Origin: Nocardia sp. CNY236
GTDB lineage: Bacteria; Actinomycetota; Actinomycetes; Mycobacteriales; Mycobacteriaceae
Reading direction: 5' to 3'
Assembly (NCBI RefSeq): GCF_000482385.1
Contig: NZ_AXVD01000022.1
Span: forward strand, 1-64,000
Length of the DNA: 64,000 nucleotides
The notes under the pieces are model-generated. The model saw nothing but the letters and a program-made list of their open reading frames with translations, was not told the DNA's origin and did not search any database. The translations under genes were made by a program, and so were the position numbers. Shown here piece after piece: positions 29,950 through 41,192 of this stretch (within the stretch, counting starts at the first letter, position 1; the number at the start of each line of letters is the position of its first letter).

Positions 29950-30558
29950 GTGTACGAAGGGCCCGTCCAGGATCTGATCGACGAATTGGGCAAGCTGCCC
30001 GGCATCGGTCCGAAGAGCGCGCAGCGCATTGCCTTCCACCTGCTGCATGTCGAGCCGCCGGACATGGATCGGTTGCAGGCAGCTCTGCAGAAAGTGCGTG
30101 ATGGTGTGCGCTTCTGCGTGTTGTGCGGGACCGTTTCCGATGGCGAGCTGTGCCGTATCTGTGCCGATCCCAGACGGGACCGATCGATGATCTGTGTGGT
30201 CGAGGAACCCAAGGATGTGCAGGCGATCGAGCGCACGCGGGAGTTCGTCGGTCGCTACCATGTCCTCGGGGGCGCCCTCGATCCGCTCAGCGGCATCGGC
30301 CCCGACCAGTTGCGGATTCGAGAGTTGCTGGCTCGCATCGGAAACCAGGAGGACGGCGTCGACGTCGCCGAGGTGATCATCGCAACCGATCCGAACACCG
30401 AAGGTGAAGCCACCGCTACGTACTTGGTTCGGATGTTGCGAGACGTGCCTGGGCTGCGTGTGACCAGGCTGGCTTCTGGTCTGCCGATGGGCGGCGACCT
30501 GGAATTCGCGGATGAGCTCACACTCGGTCGGGCACTGGCGGGGCGACGCGCCCTATAG
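29950..30558 (+). CDS. recR: Recombination mediator protein RecR
   Basis: 202 residues from GTG 29950 ([20 protein letters not shown]). In order: helix-hairpin-helix [17 protein letters not shown], the four-Cys zinc finger [16 protein letters not shown], and the Toprim domain with [12 protein letters not shown] and [20 protein letters not shown]. It acts with RecO/RecF to load RecA on gapped DNA. Co-transcribed with ybaB, convergent with the gene at 30607. A weak GC hairpin follows the stop. Confidence 0.97.
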   Translation: MYEGPVQDLIDELGKLPGIGPKSAQRIAFHLLHVEPPDMDRLQAALQKVRDGVRFCVLCGTVSDGELCRICADPRRDRSMICVVEEPKDVQAIERTREFVGRYHVLGGALDPLSGIGPDQLRIRELLARIGNQEDGVDVAEVIIATDPNTEGEATATYLVRMLRDVPGLRVTRLASGLPMGGDLEFADELTLGRALAGRRAL

Positions 30559-30606
30559 TCGGCCTCGCGCGAGCGTCACGTGCGCGGGGCGACCGTGCAG
30601 CTGGGT

Positions 30607-31272
30607 TCAGATTTCCACGCGGGACCAGGTCAGGCGGGGAAATCGGGTGCGGTTGTCATTGACCCATTCCCAGATGAGGGCTGCGACGATGGCAGGGTCG
30701 GGTACTGTCGTCGCGAAGTGCTTACCGGCAGAACCGTCCCGGTACTCGAGCAGATAGGTACCGGAGTCGTCACGGTAGGTCTGAATGTAGAACTGTTCGC
30801 TGCGCTCGACGACCAAATATGGATTCGGCGGACTCAATGCCGGAACCCATTGTTCGGCCAGCGTTTTGGTCACATACGGGAATGTGCCGGCACCGCCGTG
30901 GGTGACCGTGGCCCGGACGTGCCCGGCAGGATCGATCAGCCAGTCCAGTTGCGGGTCGTAGACGGCGTAGTCCAGTGGTGTGGCGAGCTCGAACAGCAGC
31001 TGGCGGACGAAGCCGATCGCGTCGTGGGGGCAGGGCACATACAGCATCGTGCCCGTGGCGGCGCCGCCGACCGGGACGGCGAGAAAGCTGTCTTCAGCCG
31101 GAAACTCCGTGTTGCGCCGGTTCAACTCGGCCGCGATCTGCGCGACTGTCACCGATTCGGGGCTGCCATTCTGCGTGCCCAGGTAGGCATCGACCTGTGC
31201 GCTCGACGACGCAACGCCGGACGGCAGCAAGATGTGCTCATAGCTCACCTGGGCCAGGGTACGGAATCGCAT
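30607..31272 (-). CDS. Conserved hypothetical protein (ESX/immunity-like C-terminal pattern)
   Basis: 221 residues from ATG 31272, which lies inside the preceding small gene (35-nt overlap). The C-terminal half has the pattern YLLEYRDGSAGKHFATTVPD followed by VAALIWEWVNDNRTRFPRLT and WSRVEI. I have seen this pattern in many actinobacterial hypothetical proteins. No catalytic motif, signal peptide or membrane helix. Translational coupling to the Cys-rich protein upstream suggests joint function. Not recognised. Confidence 0.7.
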   Translation of the reverse strand: MRFRTLAQVSYEHILLPSGVASSSAQVDAYLGTQNGSPESVTVAQIAAELNRRNTEFPAEDSFLAVPVGGAATGTMLYVPCPHDAIGFVRQLLFELATPLDYAVYDPQLDWLIDPAGHVRATVTHGGAGTFPYVTKTLAEQWVPALSPPNPYLVVERSEQFYIQTYRDDSGTYLLEYRDGSAGKHFATTVPDPAIVAALIWEWVNDNRTRFPRLTWSRVEI

Positions 31273-31474
31273 ACGCGCGACGACGGACCGTGCCGCCTTC
31301 GGTGCACCGGCAGCCGCCCGCGAGGTCTCGGCAGTCGATGACGAAAGCGTGCCGCGCATGGGCGGAGTCGAAGCACTGCTCGGTGCACTCGGCGATCCGG
31401 CCCGCATGCACGATGAGGGTTCCATGGCAGTGGTCTGACGCGGATTCGCAGGATGAGCAACCTGGTGTACGCAT
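31238..31474 (-). CDS. Cys-rich small protein, possible zinc ribbon
   Basis: 78 residues from ATG 31474, fixed by an ideal AGGAGG ribosome site 6 nt upstream. Eight cysteines (positions 6, 9, 16, 30, 34, 48, 54, 56) with CSSCESASDHC and GGCRC suggest metal binding. The HCHGTLIVHAGRIAECTEQC stretch resembles short conserved Mycobacteriales proteins I recall without a name. Its 3' end overlaps the next gene by 35 nt in another frame. Confidence 0.65.
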   Translation of the reverse strand: MRTPGCSSCESASDHCHGTLIVHAGRIAECTEQCFDSAHARHAFVIDCRDLAGGCRCTEGGTVRRRAYAIPYPGPGEL

Positions 31475-31932
31475 GTGACCTCCTGGCGAGATCGGAGTCG
31501 TGGTGTGGTGATCCCACTCACGGCGAGGTGCACTGGGATCGAGTTCCGGGGTGTCACCGCTATCTCTGGCCAATTCGCAATCATGCCGCAACCTATCGAT
31601 TTCGTCAGTATGGCATACCGTGATCTAACGAAACAATGTACTTCTACGTGTGAAAATGGCGGAGAAGCTAGCGGGGCTCAAGCGCTTGTCTCGCGAGGTC
31701 AGCTGGGTGCTACTCGGTTCAGCCAACTTATAGCGACTATTTGGCAACATTTGGTCGTGGCGGACAGTGCTCGGTTGGCGCCGGCCCTGGAACAGCATTC
31801 GAGAACAGTCCCGGCGGCGATCCCCGGGGCGAGGGCGCACTGCACGGCATCGACCGTGCCCATGCGACAGGCCGCACGATCACCGGTCGGTCGATGTTCG
31901 TGCGGCTCGATGTTCGTGCGGCTGGGGTGTGC
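31475..31932. other. Intergenic region with a 16-bp tandem repeat
   Basis: About 460 bp without a credible gene. TCGATGTTCGTGCGGC occurs twice in tandem (31891-31906, 31907-31922). An AT-rich segment around 31600-31650 probably carries the promoter of the Cys-rich gene. Confidence 0.5.
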
Positions 31933-32643
31933 TCAGGCGCGCAGGCGCTCGCGGCGAAGTCGCTCGACTTCGGGGAGGTCGAGCGGGGTCAACTGCGCAA
32001 CGCCCAGCGTCCGCATCAGCAGCAGATCGGCGAGTTCGGGATTGCGGGCCAGCGCGGGGCCGTGCATGTAGGTCCCGATCACCGAACCCTGGACCACACC
32101 CTCCAATCCGTCGTCCACGCCGTTGCCGACCCCGCGGGTGACCCGGGCGAGACCCGTTGCTTCACCGCCGAGTTTGGTCCCACCACGGTGGTTTTCGAAT
32201 CCGGTGAGCCTTGCGCTGAGCCCAGTCAGAAGCGGCGTGCTGGTCACTTCGCCGATCGCGCGCTCGGGCTGCGGTGAGGTGGTGACGTCGATCAAACCGA
32301 CGCCGTCCACTCGTTCGCCCGCCGAGGTTTCATACCACTGGCCGAGGACTTGGATCGCCGCGCAGATCGCCAAGACCGGGGCGCCGTTGGCGGCCGCCCG
32401 TTGCAACCCGGGGTGTCGCTGCAGGTGCCGGGTGGCCAGGCGCTGCGCGGAGTCCTCGGCGCCACCGAGAGTGTAGATGTCCAGTGAATCGGGCACCGGC
32501 TCCGACAACGTGATGTCGATGATTTCGGCGGCGTAGCCGCGCAGCCGTAGCCGCTGGCGCAAGACGACCGCATTGCCGCCGTCGCCGTAGGTGCCCATGA
32601 CATCCGGCAGGACCACGCCGATCCGAATGGTCGACTCGCTCAT
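31933..32643 (-). CDS. gatD: Lipid II isoglutaminyl synthase, glutaminase subunit
   Basis: 236 residues from ATG 32643, overlapping the murT stop by 4 nt. GatD releases ammonia from glutamine, which MurT uses to amidate the D-Glu of lipid II. The class I glutamine amidotransferase nucleophile is C94 in APVLAICAAIQVLGQ and the His is H194 in GTYMHGPALARNP. IRIGVVLPDVMGTYGDGGNA is the typical N-terminus. The nucleophile elbow reads CAAIQ where CAG is more common, a mild change. Same position as cobQ2 (Rv3713) in M. tuberculosis. Confidence 0.94.
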   Translation of the reverse strand: MSESTIRIGVVLPDVMGTYGDGGNAVVLRQRLRLRGYAAEIIDITLSEPVPDSLDIYTLGGAEDSAQRLATRHLQRHPGLQRAAANGAPVLAICAAIQVLGQWYETSAGERVDGVGLIDVTTSPQPERAIGEVTSTPLLTGLSARLTGFENHRGGTKLGGEATGLARVTRGVGNGVDDGLEGVVQGSVIGTYMHGPALARNPELADLLLMRTLGVAQLTPLDLPEVERLRRERLRA

Positions 32644-33878
32644 GCTGCCCGCTCCTCCAGCTGCGCGGTGAGATCCCGAAACGCGGTGTAGTTCGCCAGC
32701 ACCTCGACATGGCCCTGCGGGCACGACGCGATCGCGGCCAGCGGGTCCGGCACCATGGTGTGCTCGACACCCGCGTAGGTGAGTCGCACCGCGAGGTCGG
32801 TGGCACGTTCGCCGGCCGCGACCACCTGGAGGCCTTCGAAGTGCTCGAACCGCACGTCCCACAGCCAGGACAGATCCTCCCCGTCGGGCACTTGGCCGTT
32901 CACCGCGATCACCAGTCCGGCCGAGGTCGGCTCGATCATCGACAGCGCTTCCTGCCACCCTGCCGGGTTCTTTGCCAACAACAGCCGCGCGTCGTGCTCG
33001 TCGAGTCGCACCGTCCGGTACCGGCCCGCGATCTCGCGCACTGTACCGGCCGCCGACGCCGCCTGCTCGGCGTCGGCGCCCAGCGCGACGGCGGCGGCCA
33101 CCGCCTGCGCGGCATTGCCACGATTGGCACGGCCGGGCAAGGCGAGCCGCAACGGGATGCGCAGGGCTTCTGGACCGACCAACTCGTCTCCGTCGAGCCA
33201 CCACTGCGGTTCGGGCCGTTGGAAATCCGCACCGGTGCTGCGCCAGTGCGTGCCCTCCCAGACGATCGGTTCGCCGCTGCGTGGGCAACTGGTGGCGTCC
33301 ATTGCCCAGCCGCTGCCCGCGGACACCCATACCACTGTGGGATGGTCGTAGGCTATCGAGGTGACCAGCACGTCGTCGCAGTTCGCGACGACCACCGTCG
33401 TCGGGTGCTTCGCCAAGCCCGCGCGCAGCTTGCGCTCGATCATGTTGATCTCACCGACGCGGTCGAGTTGGTCGCGGCTGAGGTTGAGCAATACCACTGC
33501 GGAGGGGTTCAAGGAGTCCGCGACGTGCGGTAAGTGCAGTTCGTCCACTTCGATCGCGGCCAGCGGCGCCCCGCGGTGCGCATCGAGCGCGGCGACGATG
33601 CCGGCGTCCATGTTGGCGCCGTCGGCTTGGGTCGCGACCGCACCCAACCTGCCGAGCGCCGCGGCGGTCATTCGGGTGGTGGTGGACTTGCCGTTCGTTC
33701 CGGTCACCAATACCGTGCGCCGTCCTCGCCCGAGCTGGTCCATGACCGTCGGATCGATCTTCAACGCGATCAGGCCGCCGATCATCGAACCTCTGCCGCG
33801 ACCCGCTTTCTGCGAGGCCCACGCCGCCGCGGCCGCCGCTGCCAGCGCGAGCCGTCCGCGCACCGATATGTCTGCCAC
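32640..33878 (-). CDS. murT: Lipid II isoglutaminyl synthase, Mur-ligase-like subunit
   Basis: 412 residues. Mur ligase fold: ATP loop VLVTGTNGKSTTTRM near residue 60, AAIEVDELHLPHVADSL, LLNLSRDQLDRVGEINMIER, LPGRANRGNAAQAVAAA, and a C-terminal DUF1727 domain with LLLAKNPAGWQEAL and WLWDVRFEHF. It activates D-Glu of lipid II with ATP for amidation by GatD ammonia. The Cys4 zinc ribbon known from other Gram-positive MurT proteins is degenerate here: ATSCPRSGEPIVWEGTHW keeps a single Cys. It forms a tight operon with gatD. Confidence 0.95.
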   Translation of the reverse strand: MADISVRGRLALAAAAAAAWASQKAGRGRGSMIGGLIALKIDPTVMDQLGRGRRTVLVTGTNGKSTTTRMTAAALGRLGAVATQADGANMDAGIVAALDAHRGAPLAAIEVDELHLPHVADSLNPSAVVLLNLSRDQLDRVGEINMIERKLRAGLAKHPTTVVVANCDDVLVTSIAYDHPTVVWVSAGSGWAMDATSCPRSGEPIVWEGTHWRSTGADFQRPEPQWWLDGDELVGPEALRIPLRLALPGRANRGNAAQAVAAAVALGADAEQAASAAGTVREIAGRYRTVRLDEHDARLLLAKNPAGWQEALSMIEPTSAGLVIAVNGQVPDGEDLSWLWDVRFEHFEGLQVVAAGERATDLAVRLTYAGVEHTMVPDPLAAIASCPQGHVEVLANYTAFRDLTAQLEERAA

Positions 33879-33945
33879 GTCGCGAGTCTATGTTCGTCCG
33901 GCGACCGGGCGCGCGGTGGCGTCGGCGACGCGCACCGGACGCTGC

Positions 33946-34593
33946 TCAGTCGCGATAGAGCTTGGCCTGATAGTTCGCCGGCGAGTAGTAGCGTTCCAAC
34001 TCTTCTACCGTCTCGGTGACATTCGTGTTTAGGTCTTTGACCAGCCGGGCATGGCTGGGCAAGGTGTCCTGCGGCCACTTCTCCGGTTCCCACAGATGGC
34101 TGCGAATGAACGCTTTGGCGCAGTGCAAGTAGACCTCTTCGACGTCTACTTCGACCGCCAGAATGGGCCGGTGGCCTCGCACCACCATGTCGTCGAAATA
34201 CGGCGCGTCGCGGATCAGCCGGGCCCGGCCGTTGATGCGTAGCGTCTCACCGCGGCCTGGGATCATGAACAGCAGGCCGATGTGTGGGTTGGTCAGGATG
34301 TTGAAATACCCGTCGGCGAGCCGGTTTCCCGGACGTTCCGGGATTGCAAGGGTGGTGTCGTCGAGTACCCGCACGAAACCCACGGGATCGCCCTTCGGGG
34401 AGGCGTCACAGGTGCCGTCTTTGCTGCTGGTGCTCATCACCACGAATGGAGTGTTCGCGATCCACTCCCGATCTCTGGCGTGCAGACTGCTGCGCTTCTT
34501 CGTGGCCACCCGGGGCGTGACGTCCCCGAGTAGCCGCCGCAGTGCTGCTGGGTCGCTGATCTCGTTCGGGAGGGCGTTGTCAGGCATGCTCAC
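33946..34593 (-). CDS. PPOX-class FMN-dependent flavoprotein (MSMEG_1061-like)
   Basis: 215 residues from ATG 34593; ATG 34587 is equally possible. The split-barrel flavin fold is seen in TPFVVMSTSSKDGTCDASPK, LAIPERPGNRLADGYFNILT and GLLFMIPGRGETLRINGRAR. The C-terminal CAKAFIRSHLWEPEKWP is typical of the PPOX subfamily named after MSMEG_1061. These cytosolic proteins bind FMN or F420; the substrate is unknown. Upstream of murT on the same strand, 67 bp apart, so possibly co-transcribed. Confidence 0.83.
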   Translation of the reverse strand: MSMPDNALPNEISDPAALRRLLGDVTPRVATKKRSSLHARDREWIANTPFVVMSTSSKDGTCDASPKGDPVGFVRVLDDTTLAIPERPGNRLADGYFNILTNPHIGLLFMIPGRGETLRINGRARLIRDAPYFDDMVVRGHRPILAVEVDVEEVYLHCAKAFIRSHLWEPEKWPQDTLPSHARLVKDLNTNVTETVEELERYYSPANYQAKLYRD

Positions 34594-34665
34594 GATTCAA
34601 ACACCGTTGGGGTTGTGGTCGCGAGAACCTGCCGTCACAGGTGGATATCCATTCCTGGCGGCGGA

Positions 34666-36435
34666 TCAGATCGGGACGTCGAATTGGTTCGATTGTCCGG
34701 CCGCGTAGCGGTCGGCGTCGATCCTGCGCAAGGGTTCCAGTTCCGGCGCGCGATACAAGGTGAACGTCCGGCAGCGCTGCGCGTTCGACCCTGCGACGTC
34801 CAGCAAAGCGTTCACCGCCATGCGTGCCGACTCGTTGGCCCCCTCCATGGTGGCCAAGTCGACGTTCGTGCGCACATAGTCACCTGCCAGAAACAGGTTC
34901 TCGAATTCACCGTGCGGCTGTGGCCGGCACTCCCACGAACCGGCTGTGTTGATCAGCAGCTGGTCGGCGTTGGTATTACGTGCGAGACCCGCCTGCCAGG
35001 TGATGGCTGGATCGAGGAACCAGGAGTGCAGGTCGGCATCGCGCAGCAGCTCGCCGTGATCATTCAGGTGCGCGGTGATCTGCGCCCAGACCTCACGCGC
35101 GATTTCTTCGTGGGTGCATTCCACGGCTGGTTTGCCGAACACCATGCCAGGAGTGTTCCAGTCGGAGATGTCGACCGACAGACAATCCTGCACGGTACCG
35201 TCGCCGAACCCCGTGAACTCGTCTCGCCACAGCTGATTCTGGCTGATCGACGTGAGCGACCACGGGGCGTCGATATAGGCGGTATGGCCGCGTGAGATGT
35301 CGATCGGTCTGCGCAGATAGAACTGGATGCCGTTCATCCAGTCGGTGAAGAGCCGGTCCATCGCAGCCAATTCGGGCGCGACGGCCAGGATCTGCGGCGA
35401 CCACAATGCGCGTGCTCGTTCGGCCGGCAGCGCCACCACGAAGTAGTCGGCTTCGACAATGTGCGTGGTGTCGGTTCGGTCCACGATCCGCGCCGCGGTG
35501 ATCCTGCGACCGCGCACCCGAAGCCCCCGCACTTGGGCGCCGAGCACGAATTCCGCCCCTAGTTCACGTATTCGTCGTATCCATGGATCGATCCATGTCG
35601 CGTTGGTCGGGCCGTTCAACACACGATCCAAGTCGCCGTCGCTGCCGATGCCGAGGGGGTTGAGCAGGAACTGTTCGCCCATGGTGCCGATCGTGCGGAC
35701 ACTCGCCACATCGGCTTTGGCGGCGACCATGATGCTGGTCAGAGTATGTGACAGCAGTGCCCGGAATTCGTGTGAGCGCGCGTGGCCACCGACGAAGTCG
35801 AGCCAGGACGTGCGTTCCCATTGACCGAGGCGTCGGGCATCGCAGCTGGTACCGAAGACCAGCATGCGCTCGGCAAAGTAGAGCCCTTCCTCGACAGGCA
35901 TTTTCAGCGCGGTTGCCACTACTGCCCCGAGTGTTTCGCGTACCCGGTCCGGGGTGACGACCACACCGTCGCGCGCACGGAGCGGGATACGGAAATCGTC
36001 GCCATTGCGACGTGCGAATCGCGCCTCTGGCACGGCGACGAGATTGTCCCAGACACCATTCGGATTTCCTGGGAACGGGATGCGACGCATGGTGTCCGGC
36101 ACGTGCCGATAGAAACCCGGAAAGAAACGGAAACCATGTTCACCGGGCAGATCCGGACGCCCGCCCACGCCAGTACCCGGGACTGCGACACTACGAGACT
36201 TCCCGCCCCATGCTCGACTCTCGTAGACGGTGACCTGAAAGCCTCGTTCGGCCAGCTCGTGCGCGGCGGTGAGTCCTGCGACACCACCCCCTAGTACCGC
36301 AACGCGATTGCCGGTCGGTCGCGCTGCTGCGGGCGCGGGGCTGTGCCCACTTGGCCCACTTGCGGTGAGTACCCCTGCTGCGAAGGTATTTCGAAGCAGC
36401 GTTCTACGCGAGACGGTCCAGTGCTTCACTACCAC
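34666..36435 (-). CDS. Exported (Tat) FAD-dependent amine-oxidase-fold oxidoreductase
   Basis: 589 residues. A twin-arginine signal SRRTLLRNTFAAGVLTA sits at residues 9-25. The Rossmann dinucleotide motif is RVAVLGGGVAGLTAAHELAE, followed by GEHGFRFFPGFYRHVPDTMR, typical of phytoene-desaturase/hydroxysqualene-dehydroxylase-like flavoproteins. The C-terminal FAD site is NLFLAGDYVRTNVDLATMEG. It probably acts folded outside the membrane on an isoprenoid or other lipid. No isoprenoid genes are adjacent, so the substrate is open. It stands alone between the PPOX gene and the EspI-like gene. Confidence 0.82.
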   Translation of the reverse strand: MVVKHWTVSRRTLLRNTFAAGVLTASGPSGHSPAPAAARPTGNRVAVLGGGVAGLTAAHELAERGFQVTVYESRAWGGKSRSVAVPGTGVGGRPDLPGEHGFRFFPGFYRHVPDTMRRIPFPGNPNGVWDNLVAVPEARFARRNGDDFRIPLRARDGVVVTPDRVRETLGAVVATALKMPVEEGLYFAERMLVFGTSCDARRLGQWERTSWLDFVGGHARSHEFRALLSHTLTSIMVAAKADVASVRTIGTMGEQFLLNPLGIGSDGDLDRVLNGPTNATWIDPWIRRIRELGAEFVLGAQVRGLRVRGRRITAARIVDRTDTTHIVEADYFVVALPAERARALWSPQILAVAPELAAMDRLFTDWMNGIQFYLRRPIDISRGHTAYIDAPWSLTSISQNQLWRDEFTGFGDGTVQDCLSVDISDWNTPGMVFGKPAVECTHEEIAREVWAQITAHLNDHGELLRDADLHSWFLDPAITWQAGLARNTNADQLLINTAGSWECRPQPHGEFENLFLAGDYVRTNVDLATMEGANESARMAVNALLDVAGSNAQRCRTFTLYRAPELEPLRRIDADRYAAGQSNQFDVPI

Positions 36436-36529
36436 GCCGATCTACTGTCTTGCTCGGGTCCATCGCTCACGCCGCGAGAGTGCCGAGACTGTCCGCAGTG
36501 GAACCACCGGTCCTCGTCCGCCGAGTCGA

Positions 36530-38176
36530 TCACATGCCAGGGGGCCCGGGGGGATTGTAGGGATGCTGGGCCAGTGAACTGATGTAGCCGAAATCGTCGG
36601 CCACCATCGCGGCCAACTCCAACAGCGCTTGCCGGGTGGGCTTGCTCACCAGTTCCAGATCGATCTCCGCGCCTTCGGCGAGGTGGTCGTCGAAGGGGAC
36701 CACCTGGACTGCGCGGGTACGGTCGAGGAACAGTTTGCGCAGTTGGTCGAGGTCGACGGTGGACGCTCCCCGGCGAGAAGCATTGACCACGACGACCGTG
36801 CGCTCCACCAGCTTGCTGTAGCCGTGGTGATCGAGCCAATCCAAAGTGGCCGACGCGCTACGCGCACCGTCGATGGCCGGCGAGGTGACCAGCACCAAGG
36901 AACTGGCCATGTCCAGCACACCCGCCATCGCAGAGTGCATCAAGCCGGTACCGCAGTCGGTCAGAATGATGTTGTAGAACGACTGCAGGATGCTGAGCGC
37001 CTTGCGATAGTCCGCTTCGCTGAATGCCTCCGAGACCGCCGGATCCTGTTCACTGGCGAGCACTTCGAGGCGGCTCGGCGCTTGCGAGGTATGTGCCCGC
37101 ACATCCGAGTACCTCGTGATGTGATGGTCTTCGAGCAAGTTGCGCACCGTGGAACGAGTCTGGCGTGGTACCCGGTGCGCGAGTGTTCCCAGATCGGGGT
37201 TGGCATCGATCGCGATCACCCGATCACCGCGCAGCGACGCGAAGGTGGAGCCGAGCCCGACGGTGGTGGTGGTCTTTCCCACACCGCCTTTGAGAGACAG
37301 GATCGCGATCCGGTAATCGCCGCGGACCGGCTGATTCACCCGCTCGACGAGGTCACGGTAGACGACGTCGGCTGCTGATTCACCCGGGTTGATCAGACCG
37401 CCGGAGGCCTTGTGCACTGCGCGGCGCCAGCCGCCGCGCGGCGCCCGCCGCACCCGCTTGAGCAAGTTGAGTTCGTTCACCGACTGCCCTGGTGGGCCCG
37501 GTTGTTGCCCATGGTGGGGTTGCAACGATTGGGGCTGCATCGGATTCGGTTCGCCCGCCCAGCCCGGTCCCTGCTGCATACCCCCTGCGGGCGGACCCGC
37601 CGGCGAGGGCGTCGTGGGTGGTGGCGGGGGTTGATAGCCGAGGGGTTGTTGCGGCGGCGTCGGCGGGGGTGGCGGCGCCCAACTGTAGATCGGTCCACCG
37701 GGAGGGTGATCCGGCTGCGGTGCAGTCGGTTCCGGGTGTACGGGCTCTACCGGCACGCGCCGTACCATGCCGTCGCTACCGATTTCTTGGCGGTATTCGG
37801 CGTAACCGGCGGGCGCTCCCGGGTTGTCCGGTGACGGTGGTGGATAGGTCCCCGGATTCTGCGGGCCATACGCTCCGTACGGTTCGGTCGGGCTGTACGG
37901 AGCGGGATTGTAAGGGGGCTGTGGGAATCCGACGCTCGGTGGGTATACCGTGGTTTGATCAGGCGGACCCTGCAGGTCCGGTTGAGCGGCCCGCGGTTCT
38001 GGGTGCGTCGGCTCGATCGCCCCGGGGTCGTTCGCCTCCACAGCGCCGCCTTGCTGCTCGATTGCCGGTTCGGTCATGGCGGAGGGCGCCGACCCCGCCT
38101 CGGTGATATCGGCCGTGTCCACTGGATGATTCGGCAGCCAGGGCGGCGAGGCCAGGTTGTGATCGTTCGTTGTCAC
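36530..38176 (-). CDS. MinD/ParA-family ATPase with Pro-rich N-terminus (EspI-like)
   Basis: 548 residues from GTG 38176 with GGGGG 6 nt upstream. The first 225 residues are Pro/Gln/Gly-rich and disordered. Then comes a ParA/MinD ATPase with deviant Walker A RIAILSLKGGVGKTTTTVGL, VIAIDANPDLG, and NIILTDCGTGL as Walker B. This architecture is that of EspI (Rv3876), which modulates ESX-1 type VII secretion, and of related ESX MinD proteins. No esx, ecc or PE/PPE-type genes are nearby, so it is an orphan. It could act in secretion elsewhere or in polar localisation. Confidence 0.85.
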   Translation of the reverse strand: MTTNDHNLASPPWLPNHPVDTADITEAGSAPSAMTEPAIEQQGGAVEANDPGAIEPTHPEPRAAQPDLQGPPDQTTVYPPSVGFPQPPYNPAPYSPTEPYGAYGPQNPGTYPPPSPDNPGAPAGYAEYRQEIGSDGMVRRVPVEPVHPEPTAPQPDHPPGGPIYSWAPPPPPTPPQQPLGYQPPPPPTTPSPAGPPAGGMQQGPGWAGEPNPMQPQSLQPHHGQQPGPPGQSVNELNLLKRVRRAPRGGWRRAVHKASGGLINPGESAADVVYRDLVERVNQPVRGDYRIAILSLKGGVGKTTTTVGLGSTFASLRGDRVIAIDANPDLGTLAHRVPRQTRSTVRNLLEDHHITRYSDVRAHTSQAPSRLEVLASEQDPAVSEAFSEADYRKALSILQSFYNIILTDCGTGLMHSAMAGVLDMASSLVLVTSPAIDGARSASATLDWLDHHGYSKLVERTVVVVNASRRGASTVDLDQLRKLFLDRTRAVQVVPFDDHLAEGAEIDLELVSKPTRQALLELAAMVADDFGYISSLAQHPYNPPGPPGM

Positions 38177-38364
38177 GGTTCCCCCATCTGCTCGGGAGTT
38201 CGAGCAGAGAGCTCGGCGCTTGGAGTGCGAATCAACGCTAGCATGGGGTCCGCAGCGTCGTGTCGTGGTAGGCGCGCCAACCCCAGTGCGACACGCCGAT
38301 CTGGGGGAGCGGCTGCGAGATCGGCAACCGTGATCCCCACAGGCACCTCCAGCGAGATGCCCGT

Positions 38365-40296
<1,932 letters not shown>

Positions 40297-40424
40297 TTAC
40301 CGTGCCGCCGCAACACCGGGAAGGGCGGTCCTGTCCAGAGGCGACGCGCGACCCGATACCGTTCGGTCGGTAGCGGACCACGCAGGATGGACCCGGGTTG
40401 TCACGGGATCTCGAAGGATGGGAT

Positions 40425-41192
40425 ATGACCTGGCTGGAGCAACTGGCTGTCTTCGGCGCGGGCATTGCCGCGGGTGGAATCAACACGATCGTCGGTTCGG
40501 GAACGTTGGTCACCTTCCCCGTTCTGCTCGCGATCGGGCTGCCTCCGGTCACCGCGAACGTCTCCAATACCGTCGGTCTGGTCCCCGGTGCACTCAGCGC
40601 AGTACACGGGTATCGGCGCGAACTCGCCGGTCGGCGAGACCGGTTGCTGCGACTGGGTGCTGCGTCGCTGTTCGGCGGCGTCACCGGCGGGACGCTGTTG
40701 CTGGTGCTCGACCCGAATGCGTTCACCGCCATCGTTCCGGTACTCATCATTGCAGCGTTGGGGCTGGTCCTGGTGCAGCCGCGGCTGGCGAGTCGGATCA
40801 AGCGGCGGCGGGAGAACGACGGCGCCGCGGTTCCGGAGCACGGTGGCCCCGTCCTTGCCGCTGCGGTCTACGCAACCGGCGTCTACGGCGGATATTTCGG
40901 CGCCGCGCAAGGAGTGCTGTTGATCGGGTTGCTCGGCGTCTTCGTGCCCGAGGACATCCAGCGGCTCAATGGAATGAAGAACGCGCTCACACTGATCGTC
41001 AATGGGGTCGCTGCGCTGATCTTCATCGTCGTCGCGGAGGTGAACTGGCAGGCCGCGGCATGGATCGCCCTCGGGTCGATCCTCGGGGGGCAGCTCGGTG
41101 CGCGGATGGGCAGGCGGATGTCACCGACCATATTACGGGCTGTGATCGTCGGTGTGGGTCTGCTCGCGGTGATTCGACTGGTGACCGGGTGA
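40425..41192 (+). CDS. TSUP-family membrane transporter (TauE/SafE)
   Basis: 255 residues from ATG 40425 (AAGGATGGG upstream); the frame is open from 40398. The first half has AGIAAGGINTIVGSGTLVTF then PPVTANVSNTVGLVPGALSA, the TSUP repeat; the second half repeats it as YATGVYGGYFGAAQGVLLIG and LNGMKNALTLIVNGVAALIF. About eight membrane helices. TSUP proteins move sulfite, sulfonates or organosulfur anions. No sulfur genes are near, so the substrate is unknown. Divergent from leuA. Confidence 0.88.
   Translation: MTWLEQLAVFGAGIAAGGINTIVGSGTLVTFPVLLAIGLPPVTANVSNTVGLVPGALSAVHGYRRELAGRRDRLLRLGAASLFGGVTGGTLLLVLDPNAFTAIVPVLIIAALGLVLVQPRLASRIKRRRENDGAAVPEHGGPVLAAAVYATGVYGGYFGAAQGVLLIGLLGVFVPEDIQRLNGMKNALTLIVNGVAALIFIVVAEVNWQAAAWIALGSILGGQLGARMGRRMSPTILRAVIVGVGLLAVIRLVTG

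Noticed and set aside
31238..31591. 117-codon version of the Cys-rich protein
   Set aside because: The perfect AGGAGG site places the start at 31474; the added N-terminus has no protein character.
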